Notes: generated from the letters alone by a model not told the origin. A stretch of DNA of 64,000 nt from Acidobacteriota bacterium (GCA_018268935.1 JAFDVS010000016.1:43621-107620); one strand, 5' to 3'. Counted from the first letter of the stretch, positions 16,281 through 27,040 are shown. Translations and numbers: made by a program.

Positions 16281-17667
16281 GATCATCGACAATCAGGCTC
16301 AGACGTTGGGCCTGTTCGGTGAGATCGGCGGCGGAGGCGCAACTCTCTTCGGCATTGGCGGCGGTGCGTTGAGTGACTTGCTCAATTGAGGCGATGGCTT
16401 TGGCGATCTGCTCAATGCCGTTGACCTGTTGCTCACTGCCGCGATTGACGTCGTCGACGAGCGTGCGGACGTGGGCCAGATCGGCGGCGAGGGTACGCAT
16501 GGCGGCGGCAACCTGGCCGACTTTTTCCTTGCCGGCATCCGTTTTGCGGATGGAGCCCTGGATGAGATCTTCGGTATCCTTGGCGGCGCGGGCACAGCGT
16601 TGGGCGAGTTCGCGCACGGCGTCGGCGACGACGGCAAAGCCCATGCCTGCTTCTCCGGCGCGGGCTGCCTCGACGGCTGCGTTGAGGGCGAGGATGTTGG
16701 TTTGGAAGGCAATCTCGTCGATGGTGCGGATGATCTGGGAGACGCGGAGGCTTTGGGCGTGGATGTCGGCCATGGCGGCGACGGTATCGTCAAGGGACTG
16801 GCTGGTTTCGGTGAAGCGGCGGCCGGATTGGAGGAGGAGCTGGGCGACGGCCGCGGAGCTATCGCGGTTTTTGCGGGCCATGGATTGGATCTCTTCGCTT
16901 GAGGCGGAGGTTTGTTCAATGGAACTGGCCTCACCGGTGGCATCGCGGGCGAGGGATTCGCCGAAGGAGGCGACATGGCGGGCAGCACTGGCGGCCTGAT
17001 CGGAGCTTTCGCTGAGGGCGGATACGGCGCTGCGCAGGCGTTGATTGAGGTAGCGCACGAGGAGGAAGCTGACGGCGAGGGCAACGAGCAGTCCGGCGCA
17101 GCCGAAGAGGATGACCTGGAGGCGGCTCTTGCGGGCATCGGCCATCAACTGGCGCGTGTGCGCGGTGGCCGCCTGATTCTGGATGATGCGAAGTTTTTCG
17201 AGGAGATCGCCGGTGGCTTGCAGAGCGGGGAGGGATTCGGAGCGTAGGAGGGCGGCGGCGCCTTTTTCATCGCCGGCTTTTTTGCGGTCGAGAATGCGCT
17301 CCGCGCTGTGGTGTAGGGCTTTGTGCGAACGCTCCATGTCGGCGACGACGTTGCGTGTGGTTGCGTCCTGGCGTGCCTGTTCCTTTTCGTCGTAGATCCA
17401 CAGGCCGAGCTTGCATTTGGCGGGGTCAAGCTGGCCCTGGAATGGGCCGGCGCCGAGGAGGGTAAGGCTGAGGCCTTTGACCCAGTTGAGATGATCCTTC
17501 TGGCGTTCGGCGAGGAAGCGTTCCTGGTCGACGCGCGTGAAGGCGGAGTCGACGGATTCGAGGACTTTCGCGGCATCCGATGCCGCGATGGTGGCGATAC
17601 CCGCCAGAATCAGTGTTACGGCCGCGAACCCGGCGCCAACGCGCGTACTCAATTTCCAGTTCTTCAT
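16252..17667 (-). CDS. Methyl-accepting chemotaxis protein with periplasmic CZB-like domain
   Basis: 471 residues. TM1 is about 10-30 and TM2 about 183-206. The segment between them carries DHLNWVKGL, then CKLGLWIYD (cysteine 85, GLW 88-90) and SHKALHHSAERI: the zinc-binding His/Cys pattern of a CZB domain. After TM2 no clear HAMP domain is seen. The C-terminal signalling region contains the conserved hairpin tip EIAFQTNILALNAAVEAARA with GEAGMGFAVVADAVRELA. No che genes occur in the window. A GTG 18 bases upstream is an alternative start. Signal recognition of zinc or an oxidant such as hypochlorous acid is plausible from known CZB proteins, but is inference. Confidence 0.88.
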   Translation of the reverse strand: MKNWKLSTRVGAGFAAVTLILAGIATIAASDAAKVLESVDSAFTRVDQERFLAERQKDHLNWVKGLSLTLLGAGPFQGQLDPAKCKLGLWIYDEKEQARQDATTRNVVADMERSHKALHHSAERILDRKKAGDEKGAAALLRSESLPALQATGDLLEKLRIIQNQAATAHTRQLMADARKSRLQVILFGCAGLLVALAVSFLLVRYLNQRLRSAVSALSESSDQAASAARHVASFGESLARDATGEASSIEQTSASSEEIQSMARKNRDSSAAVAQLLLQSGRRFTETSQSLDDTVAAMADIHAQSLRVSQIIRTIDEIAFQTNILALNAAVEAARAGEAGMGFAVVADAVRELAQRCARAAKDTEDLIQGSIRKTDAGKEKVGQVAAAMRTLAADLAHVRTLVDDVNRGSEQQVNGIEQIAKAIASIEQVTQRTAANAEESCASAADLTEQAQRLSLIVDDLKHMVGEAA

Positions 17668-17754
17668 TGCACTGCCACATTCCACTTATCGGCGGAAATC
17701 CACAAGGGGAGCGGATTAATTTGTAACCGTTTGGCGTCACTAACGTATATGCAC

Positions 17755-17786
17755 TTGACAACCCCTAGCTAGTTAGGCATAGCTAG
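17755..17786 (+). promoter_or_regulatory. Promoter/operator of the padR gene
   Basis: A consensus -35 box TTGACA (17755-17760) is followed by a perfect inverted repeat CTAGCTA (17765-17771), 8 bases, TAGCTAG (17780-17786). The repeat occupies the spacer and the place of the -10 box, where an autorepressor would act. The spacing of arms resembles known PadR operators, though the sequence differs from the ATGT/ACAT type. Confidence 0.6.
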
Positions 17787-17798
17787 ATAGGTATCGGC

Positions 17799-18131
17799 AT
17801 GACGAAGAAAAACGACATTTTGCAGGGGACACTGGCGTTGCTGGTGCTGAAGACGCTGGAGCATGGCAAGCGGATGCATGGGTACGCGATCACGGCGCAT
17901 ATCCAGGAGGTGTCCGATCAATTGCTGCGAGTGGAAGAAGGGTCACTGTATCCGGCGCTGCATCGGATGGAGCAAGAGGGTTGGGTGCGGGCGGAATGGG
18001 GCCGGACGGAGAAGAATCGGGAAGCGCGTTTTTATTCGTTGACGGCGAAGGGGCGGAAGCAATTGATGCAGGAAGAAGAGAGCTGGTCACGTCTCACCAG
18101 GGGTGTGGCGCGCGTGATTGGTTACGCATAG
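17799..18131 (+). CDS. PadR-family transcriptional regulator
   Basis: 110 residues, the size of the compact PadR-s2 subgroup. The winged helix contains ILQGTLALLVLKTLEHGKRM, HGYAITAHIQE, VEEGSLYPALHRMEQEGWV and the wing REARFYSLTAKGRKQL, all typical. The C-terminal helix ends TRGVARVIGYA, as in PadR proteins paired with acidobacterial ABC permeases. Such regulators repress the adjacent permease and release DNA on ligand binding. Its stop codon is 11 bases before the permease ATG, so the two form an operon. An inverted repeat in the promoter is the likely autoregulatory site. Confidence 0.93.
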   Translation: MTKKNDILQGTLALLVLKTLEHGKRMHGYAITAHIQEVSDQLLRVEEGSLYPALHRMEQEGWVRAEWGRTEKNREARFYSLTAKGRKQLMQEEESWSRLTRGVARVIGYA

Positions 18132-18142
18132 GGAGAAAGTAC

Positions 18143-20740
18143 ATGGCTTGGTATCGACGTTGGTGGAATGCGCTGCGGCCCGGACGGCTGCACGGGGATG
18201 TGGAGCGGGAGTTGCGGTTTCACATCACGGAGCGGATGGAGGAATTGCAGAAGGGCGGGATGAGCGCGGCGGAGGCGGAACGCGCGGCGCGGCTACGCTT
18301 CGGAAGTTTCACGGCGGAAGTGGAAAGGACTCGGGATATGGACATCAGCGGCGTGCTGGATGCAGTGGTGCGCAATGTGCGGTATGGTGTGCGATCGTTG
18401 GCGAAAACGCCGGCGTTCACGGTGACGGTGATGCTGACGCTGGCGCTGGGGATTGGCGCCAACAGCGCGGTGTTCTCAGCGATCTACGCCGTGGTGTTGC
18501 GGCCGCTTCCCTTCCCCGATGGCGATCAACTGGTGCGATTGATGCATGCGCAACCGCGCAGCGGGCAGACGTTTCTGGCTCCGGTGAGGCTGGAGGAATG
18601 GAACCGGCTGAACAGCACGTTCACGGGGATTACGGGCTACTATTCAGAGGACACTTCGGAGACTACGGGCGAATTTCCGGAGAAACTGAAGCGGGCCTGG
18701 GTGGCGCCGCGTTTTCTGCAGGTGTTGGGAGTAGCGCCATTGATCGGGCGGGATTTCACGTCCGCGGAAGAACGCTTCGGCGGCCCGCAGGCGGTGATGA
18801 TCAGCCACCGGTTATGGCAGCGGCGGTTTGGCGGGAATCCGAATGTGCTGGGGAAGACGCTACGTGCGCCGAGTGCGCCGTTCACCATTGTGGGAGTGAT
18901 GCCTGCATCGTTCCAGTTTCCTGACCGGGATGTGGATCTATGGGCGGTGAGCCCGCCGGATTCGCCTTACGCGCAGTCGCGGTTGAACACGTGGTTCACG
19001 GCGATCGGGAGAATGAAGCCGGGCGTTGTGCCGGCGGAGGCGCTGGCGAACCTGGTGACCGTGCAATCGAATCTGGGACGCCAGTTTCCGAAGCCGGACG
19101 CCGAGATTACGCCGCTGGTGACTCCGTTGAAGGAAGCAACTATCGGTGGCGTGCGCCGATCATTGTGGCTGCTGTTCGGATCGGTGACGCTGCTGCTGCT
19201 GATCGCTTGCACGAATGTGGCGGCTCTGTTATTGTCGCGGGCCACGGCGCGGCGGCATGAGACGGCGCTGCGGTTTTCGTTAGGCGCGTCGCGTTCGTCG
19301 GTGGTGGGACAACTGCTGACCGAGGTCTTGATTTTGGCGCTGGGCGGAGCGGTGCTGGGGCTGCTGATTGCGGCCGGCGCATCGAGCGTGTTTCGCATGT
19401 TGGCGAAGGACTTGCCGCGCATTGACGAGATGGGTTTGAACGGGAACATCGTGCTCTATTCGTTGCTGTGCGCGGTGGTGGTGACGCTGATCTGCGGACT
19501 GGTTCCGGCGCTGCGCGGGGCGCGGAGCGGGCTGGCGGTGAATCTTGCCCAAGGCGGACGCGGGCATGTGCGCGGGCGGAATAGACTGCAACTGCTGCTG
19601 GTGGGTGTACAGGTTGCGCTGGCGGTAGTGTTGCTTTCTGGCGCGGGCCTGCTGCTGCGCAGTTTTCAGGAACTGGGGCGTGTGTCGCCGGGGTTCGATC
19701 CGACGCAGGTGCTGACGTTTCACATCAGCAACACGTGGGCGGAGACTGGAGGAAAGGGGGCGCGGCAGCGCACGGAACGGCTGCTGGATGGATTGCGCGC
19801 GGTGCCAGGCGTGGAAGCGGCAGCGACGGCAATCAGTCTTCCGGGCGTGCCGGGGCAATATGAGATTGAACTGCAGACGACGGAAGGACGCGCCGAAACA
19901 GAGCCGAAGATGCTGGCGCAAGGACGCTGGGTGACGCGCGACTACTTCTCCGTGATGCGGATTCCGCTGCTCGCCGGCGAGGTTTGTAGCGACGATCCGG
20001 ATGTTCCTTCGATAATGGTGAACCGCACCTTTGCGAATTTGTATTTGAATGGCCCGGCGGCGATAGGGCGGCATCTGTTCCGGCCCGGGGACAACCCCGG
20101 GCCCGCGCGGGTGGTTCGCGGGATTGTGGGTGATGCGCGGGAAACGGGAATGGAACGGCAACCTCCGGCCGCGGTGTATGGGTGCGCGGGTTCGCTGCAA
20201 CCTGGACTGCACTTTCTGATTCGCGTGCGCGGAGATGCGGGCTCGATGGCGGGCACGATACGCCGGAAGATTCAGGAATTGGAGCCACAGCGCTCGGTGT
20301 ACGGATTGTCGGCGTTGACCGATCATATTTCCGATGCGTACGCGGAGAGCAGGCTGCGGATGTTCCTGCTCGGGTTCTTTGCGCTGACGGCGATTGCGCT
20401 GACCAGCGTGGGGTTGTATGGAACCTTGAGTTACCTGGTGAGCGTCCGGCAACGGGAGATGGCGTTGCGGATGGCTCTGGGCGCGGTGCGGACGCAAGTG
20501 GCGCGGCAATTTCTGACCCAGGGATTGCGCGTGTCGTTGGTGGGATTGCTGGCGGGCCTGGTGCTGGCGGCGATGGGCGGTCGCGTGATTTCGGGCATGC
20601 TGTATGGAGTTTCGGCGACCGATCCGGCGACGCTTGTGGCTGTGGTGCTGATTGTGCCCGGAGTCGCGGTGTTGGCGTCGTTATTGCCGGCGATTCGTGC
20701 GGCGCGGCTGGAGCCGATGCGGCTGTTGCGGGAGGAGTGA
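18143..20740 (+). CDS. ADOP-type ABC transporter permease (MacB/FtsX superfamily)
   Basis: 865 residues. The N-terminal segment (GDVERELRFHITERMEEL) is the permease prefix domain of the acidobacterial ADOP family. TM1 near residue 90-115 (VMLTLALGIGANSAVFSAIY) is followed by a MacB-like periplasmic domain, a first FtsX block at about 330-480 (LLLIACTNVAALLLSRATA), a linker permease stretch (QLLLVGVQVALAVVLLSGAG), a second periplasmic domain and a second FtsX block at about 735-865 ending IRAARLEPMRLLREE. ADOP proteins usually have no ATPase beside them, and none is present here on this strand. GGGAGA lies six bases before the ATG. Likely efflux or lipoprotein mechanotransmission; substrate unknown. 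Confidence 0.92.
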   Translation: MAWYRRWWNALRPGRLHGDVERELRFHITERMEELQKGGMSAAEAERAARLRFGSFTAEVERTRDMDISGVLDAVVRNVRYGVRSLAKTPAFTVTVMLTLALGIGANSAVFSAIYAVVLRPLPFPDGDQLVRLMHAQPRSGQTFLAPVRLEEWNRLNSTFTGITGYYSEDTSETTGEFPEKLKRAWVAPRFLQVLGVAPLIGRDFTSAEERFGGPQAVMISHRLWQRRFGGNPNVLGKTLRAPSAPFTIVGVMPASFQFPDRDVDLWAVSPPDSPYAQSRLNTWFTAIGRMKPGVVPAEALANLVTVQSNLGRQFPKPDAEITPLVTPLKEATIGGVRRSLWLLFGSVTLLLLIACTNVAALLLSRATARRHETALRFSLGASRSSVVGQLLTEVLILALGGAVLGLLIAAGASSVFRMLAKDLPRIDEMGLNGNIVLYSLLCAVVVTLICGLVPALRGARSGLAVNLAQGGRGHVRGRNRLQLLLVGVQVALAVVLLSGAGLLLRSFQELGRVSPGFDPTQVLTFHISNTWAETGGKGARQRTERLLDGLRAVPGVEAAATAISLPGVPGQYEIELQTTEGRAETEPKMLAQGRWVTRDYFSVMRIPLLAGEVCSDDPDVPSIMVNRTFANLYLNGPAAIGRHLFRPGDNPGPARVVRGIVGDARETGMERQPPAAVYGCAGSLQPGLHFLIRVRGDAGSMAGTIRRKIQELEPQRSVYGLSALTDHISDAYAESRLRMFLLGFFALTAIALTSVGLYGTLSYLVSVRQREMALRMALGAVRTQVARQFLTQGLRVSLVGLLAGLVLAAMGGRVISGMLYGVSATDPATLVAVVLIVPGVAVLASLLPAIRAARLEPMRLLREE

Positions 20741-20742
20741 AG

Positions 20743-21816
20743 CTACTCGGCGCCGTAGTTGATCTGCAGAGTGCGTGCGCTGCGGGCAGCGATTGCCAGA
20801 AGGGCCGCGGAGACGACGAGCAGCCCGATGACGGCGATGTATGGAGCTACCGGCTCGACGTTGAGCGCGAGCAGGGCGAGCGGCGGAGGCACGCCGCGGT
20901 CAATGGGAATCTCCACGGGCGTCAGGGAGCGCAGGTAGTAAATCACACTGAACTTGCGCAGCATGGCGGGGAGGATGCCGTTGATGGACTCCCAGATTTC
21001 GATGGTCACCGCGGGAATGAGCGGGTTGCGCAGGAACAGGCCGGCGGTGAGGAATACCGTGCCGTAGCCGAGACAGGCGAGTGCGGTCACTCCGAGGTAA
21101 GAGAGCAGATGATGCCAGCCGCTGCCGCGGGCCATGTACTGCTCCATCACCTGCGGATCGAAGTGCATGTTGAGGATGGTGAACTGGAGGCCGATGCTGG
21201 TGCAGAAGATCACGCTGGTGGCGACAAGGCCGGCGAGGAATTTGCCGGCTACGACGATCTCGCGGCGCACGGGGGCGAGCAGATAGTAATGCAGGCTGCG
21301 GTCGAGCATTTCGCCCCGGAAGAGGTTGATGAAGACGAAGACACAGCCGAAGAAGACCATCAGGCGGAGGAAGAAGAACTGGAACACGGCGGCGAAGATG
21401 ATGGTGTCTTCGCCGAAGTTGCAGGCGTCGCGGTAGTTGGTGCCGCGCACTTCATCGCCGGCGAAGTAGACGCGCAGTTCGGCGCTGCCATCGCTGTAGG
21501 CCCAATTCTGGCGCTCCACGCCGCGGCGGCGGCTGGTGGTGATTTTTTCCGCGGGAGGGCCAAGGAGCTTGGTCACTTCGTCTCTGGTCATGCCGCTGTG
21601 GACCTGACGCATTTTTTCCGCTGTGACGCCGGGATTGCGCGCGCCCATTTGCTGGCGATGGCCGCGTCTGCCGCTCACGTCGAGGGCATGTCCGGCGAAG
21701 ATCAGCACGGGGGCGAGGGCGAGCAGATAGATCCAGAAACTGCGGCGGTTGAAGAAACTCTTCTTCAGTTCGAGGCGCATGACCGCCCAGGTTTGCGATA
21801 GCCAAAGGGGATTCAT
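20743..21816 (-). CDS. ABC-2 type permease with BamE/SmpA-like periplasmic insertion
   Basis: 357 residues. TM1 is about 27-42. Residues 70-125 do not look like a permease: [35 protein letters not shown] and AGDEV follow the SmpA/OmlA (BamE) pattern GMtrdeVxxxLGpP...W.Y...vyF. The remaining helices (about 138-165, 185-210, 235-260, 270-290, 320-345) form the ABC-2 membrane core. With the N-terminus inside, the insertion faces the periplasm. It is the last gene of the six-gene operon; its ATG overlaps the upstream ATPase stop by four bases, and it converges with the ADOP gene two bases away. Confidence 0.82.
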   Translation of the reverse strand: MNPLWLSQTWAVMRLELKKSFFNRRSFWIYLLALAPVLIFAGHALDVSGRRGHRQQMGARNPGVTAEKMRQVHSGMTRDEVTKLLGPPAEKITTSRRRGVERQNWAYSDGSAELRVYFAGDEVRGTNYRDACNFGEDTIIFAAVFQFFFLRLMVFFGCVFVFINLFRGEMLDRSLHYYLLAPVRREIVVAGKFLAGLVATSVIFCTSIGLQFTILNMHFDPQVMEQYMARGSGWHHLLSYLGVTALACLGYGTVFLTAGLFLRNPLIPAVTIEIWESINGILPAMLRKFSVIYYLRSLTPVEIPIDRGVPPPLALLALNVEPVAPYIAVIGLLVVSAALLAIAARSARTLQINYGAE

Positions 21817-22754
21817 CGCGTGGCCTCCTCTTGCCCGATCAGGTAGCCGTAGACGGAATTGACGTCGTCGTCGACGGGGGCCACCGTTTGAATGTCGAAC
21901 CCGCCGAGCGCCACCTGGTTGAGCAGGAGATAGAACTGGTCGGCGGACTTGGTTTTGATGAGCAAGCCACCGCCATCGCTGTGGACCTTCGCTTCGACGA
22001 TGTGATCGTGCTCAAAGAGGCGCGAGGCGAGGGCCTGCGGGCGGGTGCAGCGAATGAGGATCTGCATCGGATGCTCTTCGATCTCTTCGCGCACGGCCTT
22101 GATCTGGCCTTCGGCCACGACGTAACCGCTGGAGAGCAGGATGACCTGATCGCTGATGATGTCCACTTCGTGCAGGACGTGACTGGAGATGATGAGGTGG
22201 CGGCCTTCTTTGGCGAAGTCGCGGAAGAGGGCGATAGTTTCGGCGCGCACGAGGGGATCGAGGCCGTTGAGCGGCTCGTCGAGGATGAGCACGCGGGGAT
22301 CGTGGGCGATGGCCTGGGCGAGGCGAATGCGCTGGCGCATGCCTTTGCTGTAGCCGGCCACTTTGCGTTTCGCCGCTTCCTGCAAGCCGACACGCTCAAT
22401 GCTTTCCCAGGCGATGCGGCTCGCTTCGGCGTGGCTGTGGCCGAAGAGGCGGAGGAACGAATAGACGAATTCGAAGCCGGTGAACCCTTTGGGGAAGCTG
22501 TCGAATTGGGAGCAATAGCCGACGAGGCGGAAGAACTTTTCGGGATCGGACGGCGTGAGCCCGCAGACGGTGATGCTGCCTCGCGTGGGCCGGAGGAGGC
22601 CGGTCATGAGGTTCATCAGCGTGGTTTTGCCGGAGCCGTTGGGGCCGACAAGGCTGGTGATGCCGGGCGGGATGTGGAGCGTGACACGATTGACGCCGAG
22701 CACTTCGCCGTAGAACTTCGAGACATTGTCGAAGGCGATCAGATCGGCGCTCAT
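21813..22754 (-). CDS. ABC transporter ATP-binding protein (second pair)
   Basis: 313 residues. Walker A is GPNGSGKTT near residue 38, the Q-loop lies in [10 protein letters not shown], the signature reads [14 protein letters not shown], Walker B is [13 protein letters not shown] and the switch histidine is in [11 protein letters not shown]. The C-terminal 90 residues ([19 protein letters not shown] onward) are the extension found in CcmA/NatA-like exporter ATPases. It should energise the permease at 20743, with which it overlaps by ATGA; it also overlaps the upstream permease by four bases, so all are co-translated. Confidence 0.93.
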   Translation of the reverse strand: MSADLIAFDNVSKFYGEVLGVNRVTLHIPPGITSLVGPNGSGKTTLMNLMTGLLRPTRGSITVCGLTPSDPEKFFRLVGYCSQFDSFPKGFTGFEFVYSFLRLFGHSHAEASRIAWESIERVGLQEAAKRKVAGYSKGMRQRIRLAQAIAHDPRVLILDEPLNGLDPLVRAETIALFRDFAKEGRHLIISSHVLHEVDIISDQVILLSSGYVVAEGQIKAVREEIEEHPMQILIRCTRPQALASRLFEHDHIVEAKVHSDGGGLLIKTKSADQFYLLLNQVALGGFDIQTVAPVDDDVNSVYGYLIGQEEATR

Positions 22755-23614
22755 CGCACCACCTCAAAGGCGCGTACTTTCTTCATCAGCAGGTAGATGC
22801 AGAAGGCGCTGAAGGCGAGCACGACGGCGATGGATTCTTCGAGCGAGATGGACCCGGTGTCTTCGGTGATGCGGAACAGCGAGCCCCAGATGCGCGACAT
22901 GTTGTAGGCGAGATCGAGGTAGCGGCCGAAATCGGAGCGGGCAATCTGGCGGACCATTTCACCGAGGGCCGAGCCGATGAAGAGCACGACGAGCATCAAG
23001 CCGCCGGCCACGACTTTCCACTTCACCCAGGCGGATAGAGCAAGGGCGAGGACGCTGATGACGAGGATCCAGAGGACGCTGGAGAGGAAAATGCTCCAGG
23101 CGAGGTAAGCGTTGGCGTCCCACCATTTGCTGTCGGAGAGCGAGGCTTGCAGAGTGAACAGGAGCAAACCGGGGATCCAGGTGATGAGCGAGAGCAAGGC
23201 CGCGATGACGGTCATTTTGCCGGCCACGTATCCGGTGCGGGAAAGCGGGCGGCAGAAGTATAGCGGGAGTGCATTGTTGGTGAGATCGGGACTGATGAGT
23301 CCCGGGCCGATGAGGGCCGTGAGAATGAAGCCCAGCACGGATTGCACGGAGATGAAGGTGAAGAAGAAGGTGTTGCCGATGTCGATCAAGCGGTCCGGCA
23401 CGGGGATGTATTGCCGGAGGAAGCTCATGTTGCTGTTGAAGTAGATGACGAGAGCTGCGCCGAGCGGGTAGAAGAAGCAGACGACGTAGAGAATAGTGAG
23501 GAGGCGCTGTTTGAACAGGCCGTGCCAGGCGAAGCGGGGAATGATCCAGAAGCGCGACCATTCGGCGGTGATCGATCCCGCGTAGGATTTGTAACTGCGT
23601 TTGTAGACCGCCAT
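22751..23614 (-). CDS. ABC-2 type permease (first pair)
   Basis: 287 residues starting [14 protein letters not shown] cytoplasmic N-terminal helix rich in W, R and F ([16 protein letters not shown]) precedes six hydrophobic segments: about 35-57, 90-115, 130-155 ([19 protein letters not shown]), 170-190, 195-215 and 262-278. The pattern [18 protein letters not shown] between helices is common in ABC-2 exporters. Upstream in-frame sequence overlaps the ATPase gene in another frame and is rejected. Four bases separate it from the upstream ATPase stop. Confidence 0.85.
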   Translation of the reverse strand: MAVYKRSYKSYAGSITAEWSRFWIIPRFAWHGLFKQRLLTILYVVCFFYPLGAALVIYFNSNMSFLRQYIPVPDRLIDIGNTFFFTFISVQSVLGFILTALIGPGLISPDLTNNALPLYFCRPLSRTGYVAGKMTVIAALLSLITWIPGLLLFTLQASLSDSKWWDANAYLAWSIFLSSVLWILVISVLALALSAWVKWKVVAGGLMLVVLFIGSALGEMVRQIARSDFGRYLDLAYNMSRIWGSLFRITEDTGSISLEESIAVVLAFSAFCIYLLMKKVRAFEVVR

Positions 23615-23618
23615 GTAT

Positions 23619-24533
23619 TCAGTTCTCCATCGCCCGCAGGAAAATATCTTCGAGGGAATCGCGGCGGTTGCTGAGCCGGCGGAGCTGCAGATTGCGCTCC
23701 GAGGCGAGCTGGTAGATGTTGCGGACATCGACGCCATCGCCGAGCACCATTTTGATGCGGCCATTGCCGAGGTCGGCGCATTCGCAGCCGATGGCGCGAG
23801 CGGCATCGAGAAAACCATTTTGAGTGCCGTATGCTTCGAGCTCAAGGAAGCGCTTGTTGAGGCGGCGCTCCTCTTCGAGGTTGCTGATGTGGACCACACG
23901 GCCCTGTTTGAGGATGACAACCTCTTCGCAGGTTTCTTCCACGTCGCGGAGCAGATGCGAGCAGAGGATGATGTGCATGGTGCCGGAGGCTTTCATTTCC
24001 TGGATGAGCTTCAACATGCGGAGGCGCGCGGGCGGATCGAGGCCGTTGGTGGGTTCATCGAGGATGACGAGTTTGGGGCCATGGACCACGGCCTGAGCGA
24101 GCTTGGCCATCTGCTTCATGCCGAGCGAATAGGTGCCCACTTTGCGGTAGCGCGCTTCACCGAGGCCGACGTAGAAGAGTGCTTCATGGGCGCGTTCGAG
24201 GGCTTGTTCGGGGGGCAGGCCGCTCAGCTCCGCCATGTAGCGGACGAAGGTGACGGCGCTCATGTTGCCGATGAAGCAATCGTTTTCCGGCATGTAGCCG
24301 GCGAGCGACCGGATGGCATTGCGCTGCTGGCGGATGTCGTAGCCGAAGATGCGGGCGGTGCCTTTGTGGGGCGGATAGAAGCCGAGCAGCGTGTTGATCA
24401 AAGTCGATTTGCCCGCACCGTTCGGACCGAGCAGTCCGATGGTGCGGGCCTTGAGAGTGCCGGTGAGGCCGTTGAGAATATCGCGATTCCCGAGCCTCAC
24501 CGACAACTGATCCAGTTCGATAACAGAGTTCAT
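23619..24533 (-). CDS. ABC transporter ATP-binding protein (first pair)
   Basis: 304 residues. Walker [10 protein letters not shown] lies near residue 37, the Q-loop segment is [10 protein letters not shown], the signature is [14 protein letters not shown], Walker B is [13 protein letters not shown], and the switch region is [14 protein letters not shown]. The C-terminal tail ([15 protein letters not shown]) is the motif that closes many exporter ATPases. An upstream in-frame codon adds 14 residues lacking family similarity; the start used overlaps the anti-sigma gene's stop by four bases (ATGA), so translation is coupled to it. Confidence 0.92.
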   Translation of the reverse strand: MNSVIELDQLSVRLGNRDILNGLTGTLKARTIGLLGPNGAGKSTLINTLLGFYPPHKGTARIFGYDIRQQRNAIRSLAGYMPENDCFIGNMSAVTFVRYMAELSGLPPEQALERAHEALFYVGLGEARYRKVGTYSLGMKQMAKLAQAVVHGPKLVILDEPTNGLDPPARLRMLKLIQEMKASGTMHIILCSHLLRDVEETCEEVVILKQGRVVHISNLEEERRLNKRFLELEAYGTQNGFLDAARAIGCECADLGNGRIKMVLGDGVDVRNIYQLASERNLQLRRLSNRRDSLEDIFLRAMEN

Positions 24534-27025
24534 TGCACCTGTTTGGGCAGGGGAGACGGAATCGCCCCTCGCCACTCCATCAGATTCCCAGAGGCCAGCA
24601 TACCGAGATTCAATCCGAAGAATGTTCCGGTGCTGGCGGCGGTGATCCGGTCCTTATCCGCGTAGGCGGCGATGAGGCCGGGCTGCGATGTTTTGAGTGA
24701 TTCGACTCCCGCTTTCTGTTGCGGCGAGAGTTTGATGAAGCCATCCAACTGGTCGACGACGGGGCCGAGCATGCCGCCGAAGTTGTGATAGAGGACGGCG
24801 GAGAAATTCGGGTTGGTGGTGTAGGGAAGCTGCGAGCGGAACTTTTCGCTGGTGGCCAGGGTAAAGCCGGTGTTGCGGTTCTGCATGGCCTGGGTCAACA
24901 GGGAGCGATTGGCGGCAGCGAGGAAGTAGCTGTCGACGTAGGTGTAGTGGATCTCGATGGGGAGGCGTCCACCGGCGATGGTGTAGAAGACGCGCCCGTT
25001 GACTGTTTCCTTGGTCAGCTTCGGAACGGGGATGTCTCGCGTGGCGGCTTCGCGTGAGCCGACCTCGATGAGTTTTTCGAGGCTCGCTTCGAAGCGCTGG
25101 GGCTGATTCACTTCGACCGCCAGCTTCCAACTGGGCAGAGGCAGCAGGGGTCCATCGATGGCGAAGGTGAATTCGGAACCAAGCGGCGCGGCGAGGTCTT
25201 CGATCGGGTCGATACCGGTTTCCTGCCGCAGGCGGGCGCGGCCGTTGTCGAAGGTGCTGTCGGCGCGGCGCATCATGTCGAAGAACTCTTCCACCATGGC
25301 TCTGGGCTGCTTGACCACGAAGGAGGCGGCTGCGCCTGCATCGGGCGATACGAAGTTGAGGGTGCTCATGGCGGCGGGCGCGGCGAGCCAGGAGGCGACA
25401 CCTTTGCGATCGCCGGTGAAGGTGAGCGATGCGCGGTTCTCGGTCTTGCCGGCAACATCGCGGCGTTCGAGAACCAGGTACTGCACGGTGTTCAATCCGA
25501 TATCCATCGCTTCGCTCTTGTGAGGTACGGATTTGCTGAAGATTTGTTCCATGTTTGCGACCATGAGCCAGCCTGCGCCATCGGTGTATGCCTGTTCGAT
25601 GCGATGGCGGAAGGGGGTGGCAGCGGCGCCACGGACGAGCGAGGCTTTCATGCGGGCCACGCGGGCCGGGTTGGCGCCGACGATGAGCTTTCCATCTTCA
25701 ATGGCGTAGGGGAGATTGTCATGGCCGGGGAGTTTGCGCTGGAAGAATGCCTGGAGCGCGGGAGCATCCTTGACGCTGGTCATGACGATGGGGCCCGAGT
25801 CGGATTCGCCGCTGACGAAGACGACGATCTCTTCGCCGATGTAGCTGCTGAGTTCCTTCGCGAGGTCAATCAACTGTTCGACGCCAGCCCTGGTGTGCGC
25901 ATTCTGAGGGGACTTCCACCACTGCTGGAGCACGCCGCTGAATTCCAGGCGTTCGTCGAAAATTTTCTTCGCTTCGGTCAAGGTGACGCCGATGTTGGGG
26001 ATGGAAGCGAAGAGCCGGGTGTCTTCGGGCATGTAGATGAGGAGCTTCGACTGGTAGCGCAGACCGTTAGGCGGCAGAGCTTCGAACTGCTTCTGCAGGG
26101 CGCTCAATTCGCCGAGCAGGGCGAGGTAAGTGGCGGCATCACGGCTCCAGGCGACTTCCGATTCGACCGGGACACGGGCGAGGCCGTTATGCGTGGAGGC
26201 CTGCTGGCCGGGCTTCAGGGATGCGGTCTGGCCGTTGTGACGGACATCGACCTGTCCTTCGACGACGCTCACGCGCGAGCCAAGAGTTCCGCGATTGACG
26301 GAGAAGATGGTGCCGACGACGGAAACCTCGCTATCGCCGGTGGCGACATACAATTTGCCCTGTTTTTGTTTTGCGGCGCGGACGATGATGTGGCCACGGT
26401 CGAGTTGGATGACGGTACCGCGCCAGGTGCGGCTGACGGAGAGCAGCGCACGCTCATTCATCTCGACGTTGGAGCCGTCCCAGAGGCGGATGACGGCGGT
26501 GGCGTTCGCGGGGGTACGGACTTCCTCACCGTCTTCGAGCGCGGCGCCTTCGTGAATGGCGAGGCTGCCGGTATTGCTTTGGCGGAAGAGGACGCCGTTG
26601 ACTGCCTGCACGGTGGCGCGGGGGGAGAAATCGAGCAGGGGGATCCAGGTGCGGGCGGCGAAGCCGGCGAGTCCCACGCCGACGAGGAGGGCGGCGGCGA
26701 TGGCCCACTTCGGCATTGCCGTGCGGGAGGCGCCGGGCATCGCGACAACCTTCGGCCCATGGCCACGAGCGACATCAAGCGCTTTGCGGCAATGCACGCA
26801 TTCGCGGACATGATCTTCGAGCAGCATGCGGCGGGCTTCGGACAGCGATTTTTGGATATAGGCGGGGAACAGCGTGCGGAAATCGGCGCAGCTCTTCAGT
26901 TGCTCCGCGCCGGCACTACCTGCCCCGAACAGATTGCGGCGGACACGGTCCGCGGCTTCGGATTCCACCTGCGCATCCGGCACGGTGTTCCGGACTTCAT
27001 TGAGAATGTCGTTGAATTTGTCCAT
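24530..27025 (-). CDS. Zinc-finger anti-sigma / FecR-domain membrane protein with large periplasmic part
   Basis: 831 residues. Residues 45-90 hold an anti-sigma zinc-finger motif HVRECVHC (HxxxCxxC, H72, C76, C79). One transmembrane helix is at about 107-126. A FecR-like domain follows (about 140-280), with [49 protein letters not shown] and [20 protein letters not shown]. The remaining 550 residues alternate beta-strands and helices ([39 protein letters not shown]) and resemble DUF3352-style periplasmic domains. It should sequester the sigma factor encoded 15 bases upstream and release it on a periplasmic signal. Confidence 0.82.
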   Translation of the reverse strand: MDKFNDILNEVRNTVPDAQVESEAADRVRRNLFGAGSAGAEQLKSCADFRTLFPAYIQKSLSEARRMLLEDHVRECVHCRKALDVARGHGPKVVAMPGASRTAMPKWAIAAALLVGVGLAGFAARTWIPLLDFSPRATVQAVNGVLFRQSNTGSLAIHEGAALEDGEEVRTPANATAVIRLWDGSNVEMNERALLSVSRTWRGTVIQLDRGHIIVRAAKQKQGKLYVATGDSEVSVVGTIFSVNRGTLGSRVSVVEGQVDVRHNGQTASLKPGQQASTHNGLARVPVESEVAWSRDAATYLALLGELSALQKQFEALPPNGLRYQSKLLIYMPEDTRLFASIPNIGVTLTEAKKIFDERLEFSGVLQQWWKSPQNAHTRAGVEQLIDLAKELSSYIGEEIVVFVSGESDSGPIVMTSVKDAPALQAFFQRKLPGHDNLPYAIEDGKLIVGANPARVARMKASLVRGAAATPFRHRIEQAYTDGAGWLMVANMEQIFSKSVPHKSEAMDIGLNTVQYLVLERRDVAGKTENRASLTFTGDRKGVASWLAAPAAMSTLNFVSPDAGAAASFVVKQPRAMVEEFFDMMRRADSTFDNGRARLRQETGIDPIEDLAAPLGSEFTFAIDGPLLPLPSWKLAVEVNQPQRFEASLEKLIEVGSREAATRDIPVPKLTKETVNGRVFYTIAGGRLPIEIHYTYVDSYFLAAANRSLLTQAMQNRNTGFTLATSEKFRSQLPYTTNPNFSAVLYHNFGGMLGPVVDQLDGFIKLSPQQKAGVESLKTSQPGLIAAYADKDRITAASTGTFFGLNLGMLASGNLMEWRGAIPSPLPKQVQ

Positions 27026-27040
27026 GGCTCACTGCTCCCT

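Noticed and set aside
17981..18142. Upstream extension of the ADOP permease
   Set aside because: It overlaps padR in another frame; the start at 18143 has GGGAGA and the family N-terminus.
20182..21801. A 539-codon plus-strand open frame
   Set aside because: It crosses the 3' end of the ADOP gene and the antisense of the permease; no recognisable motif.
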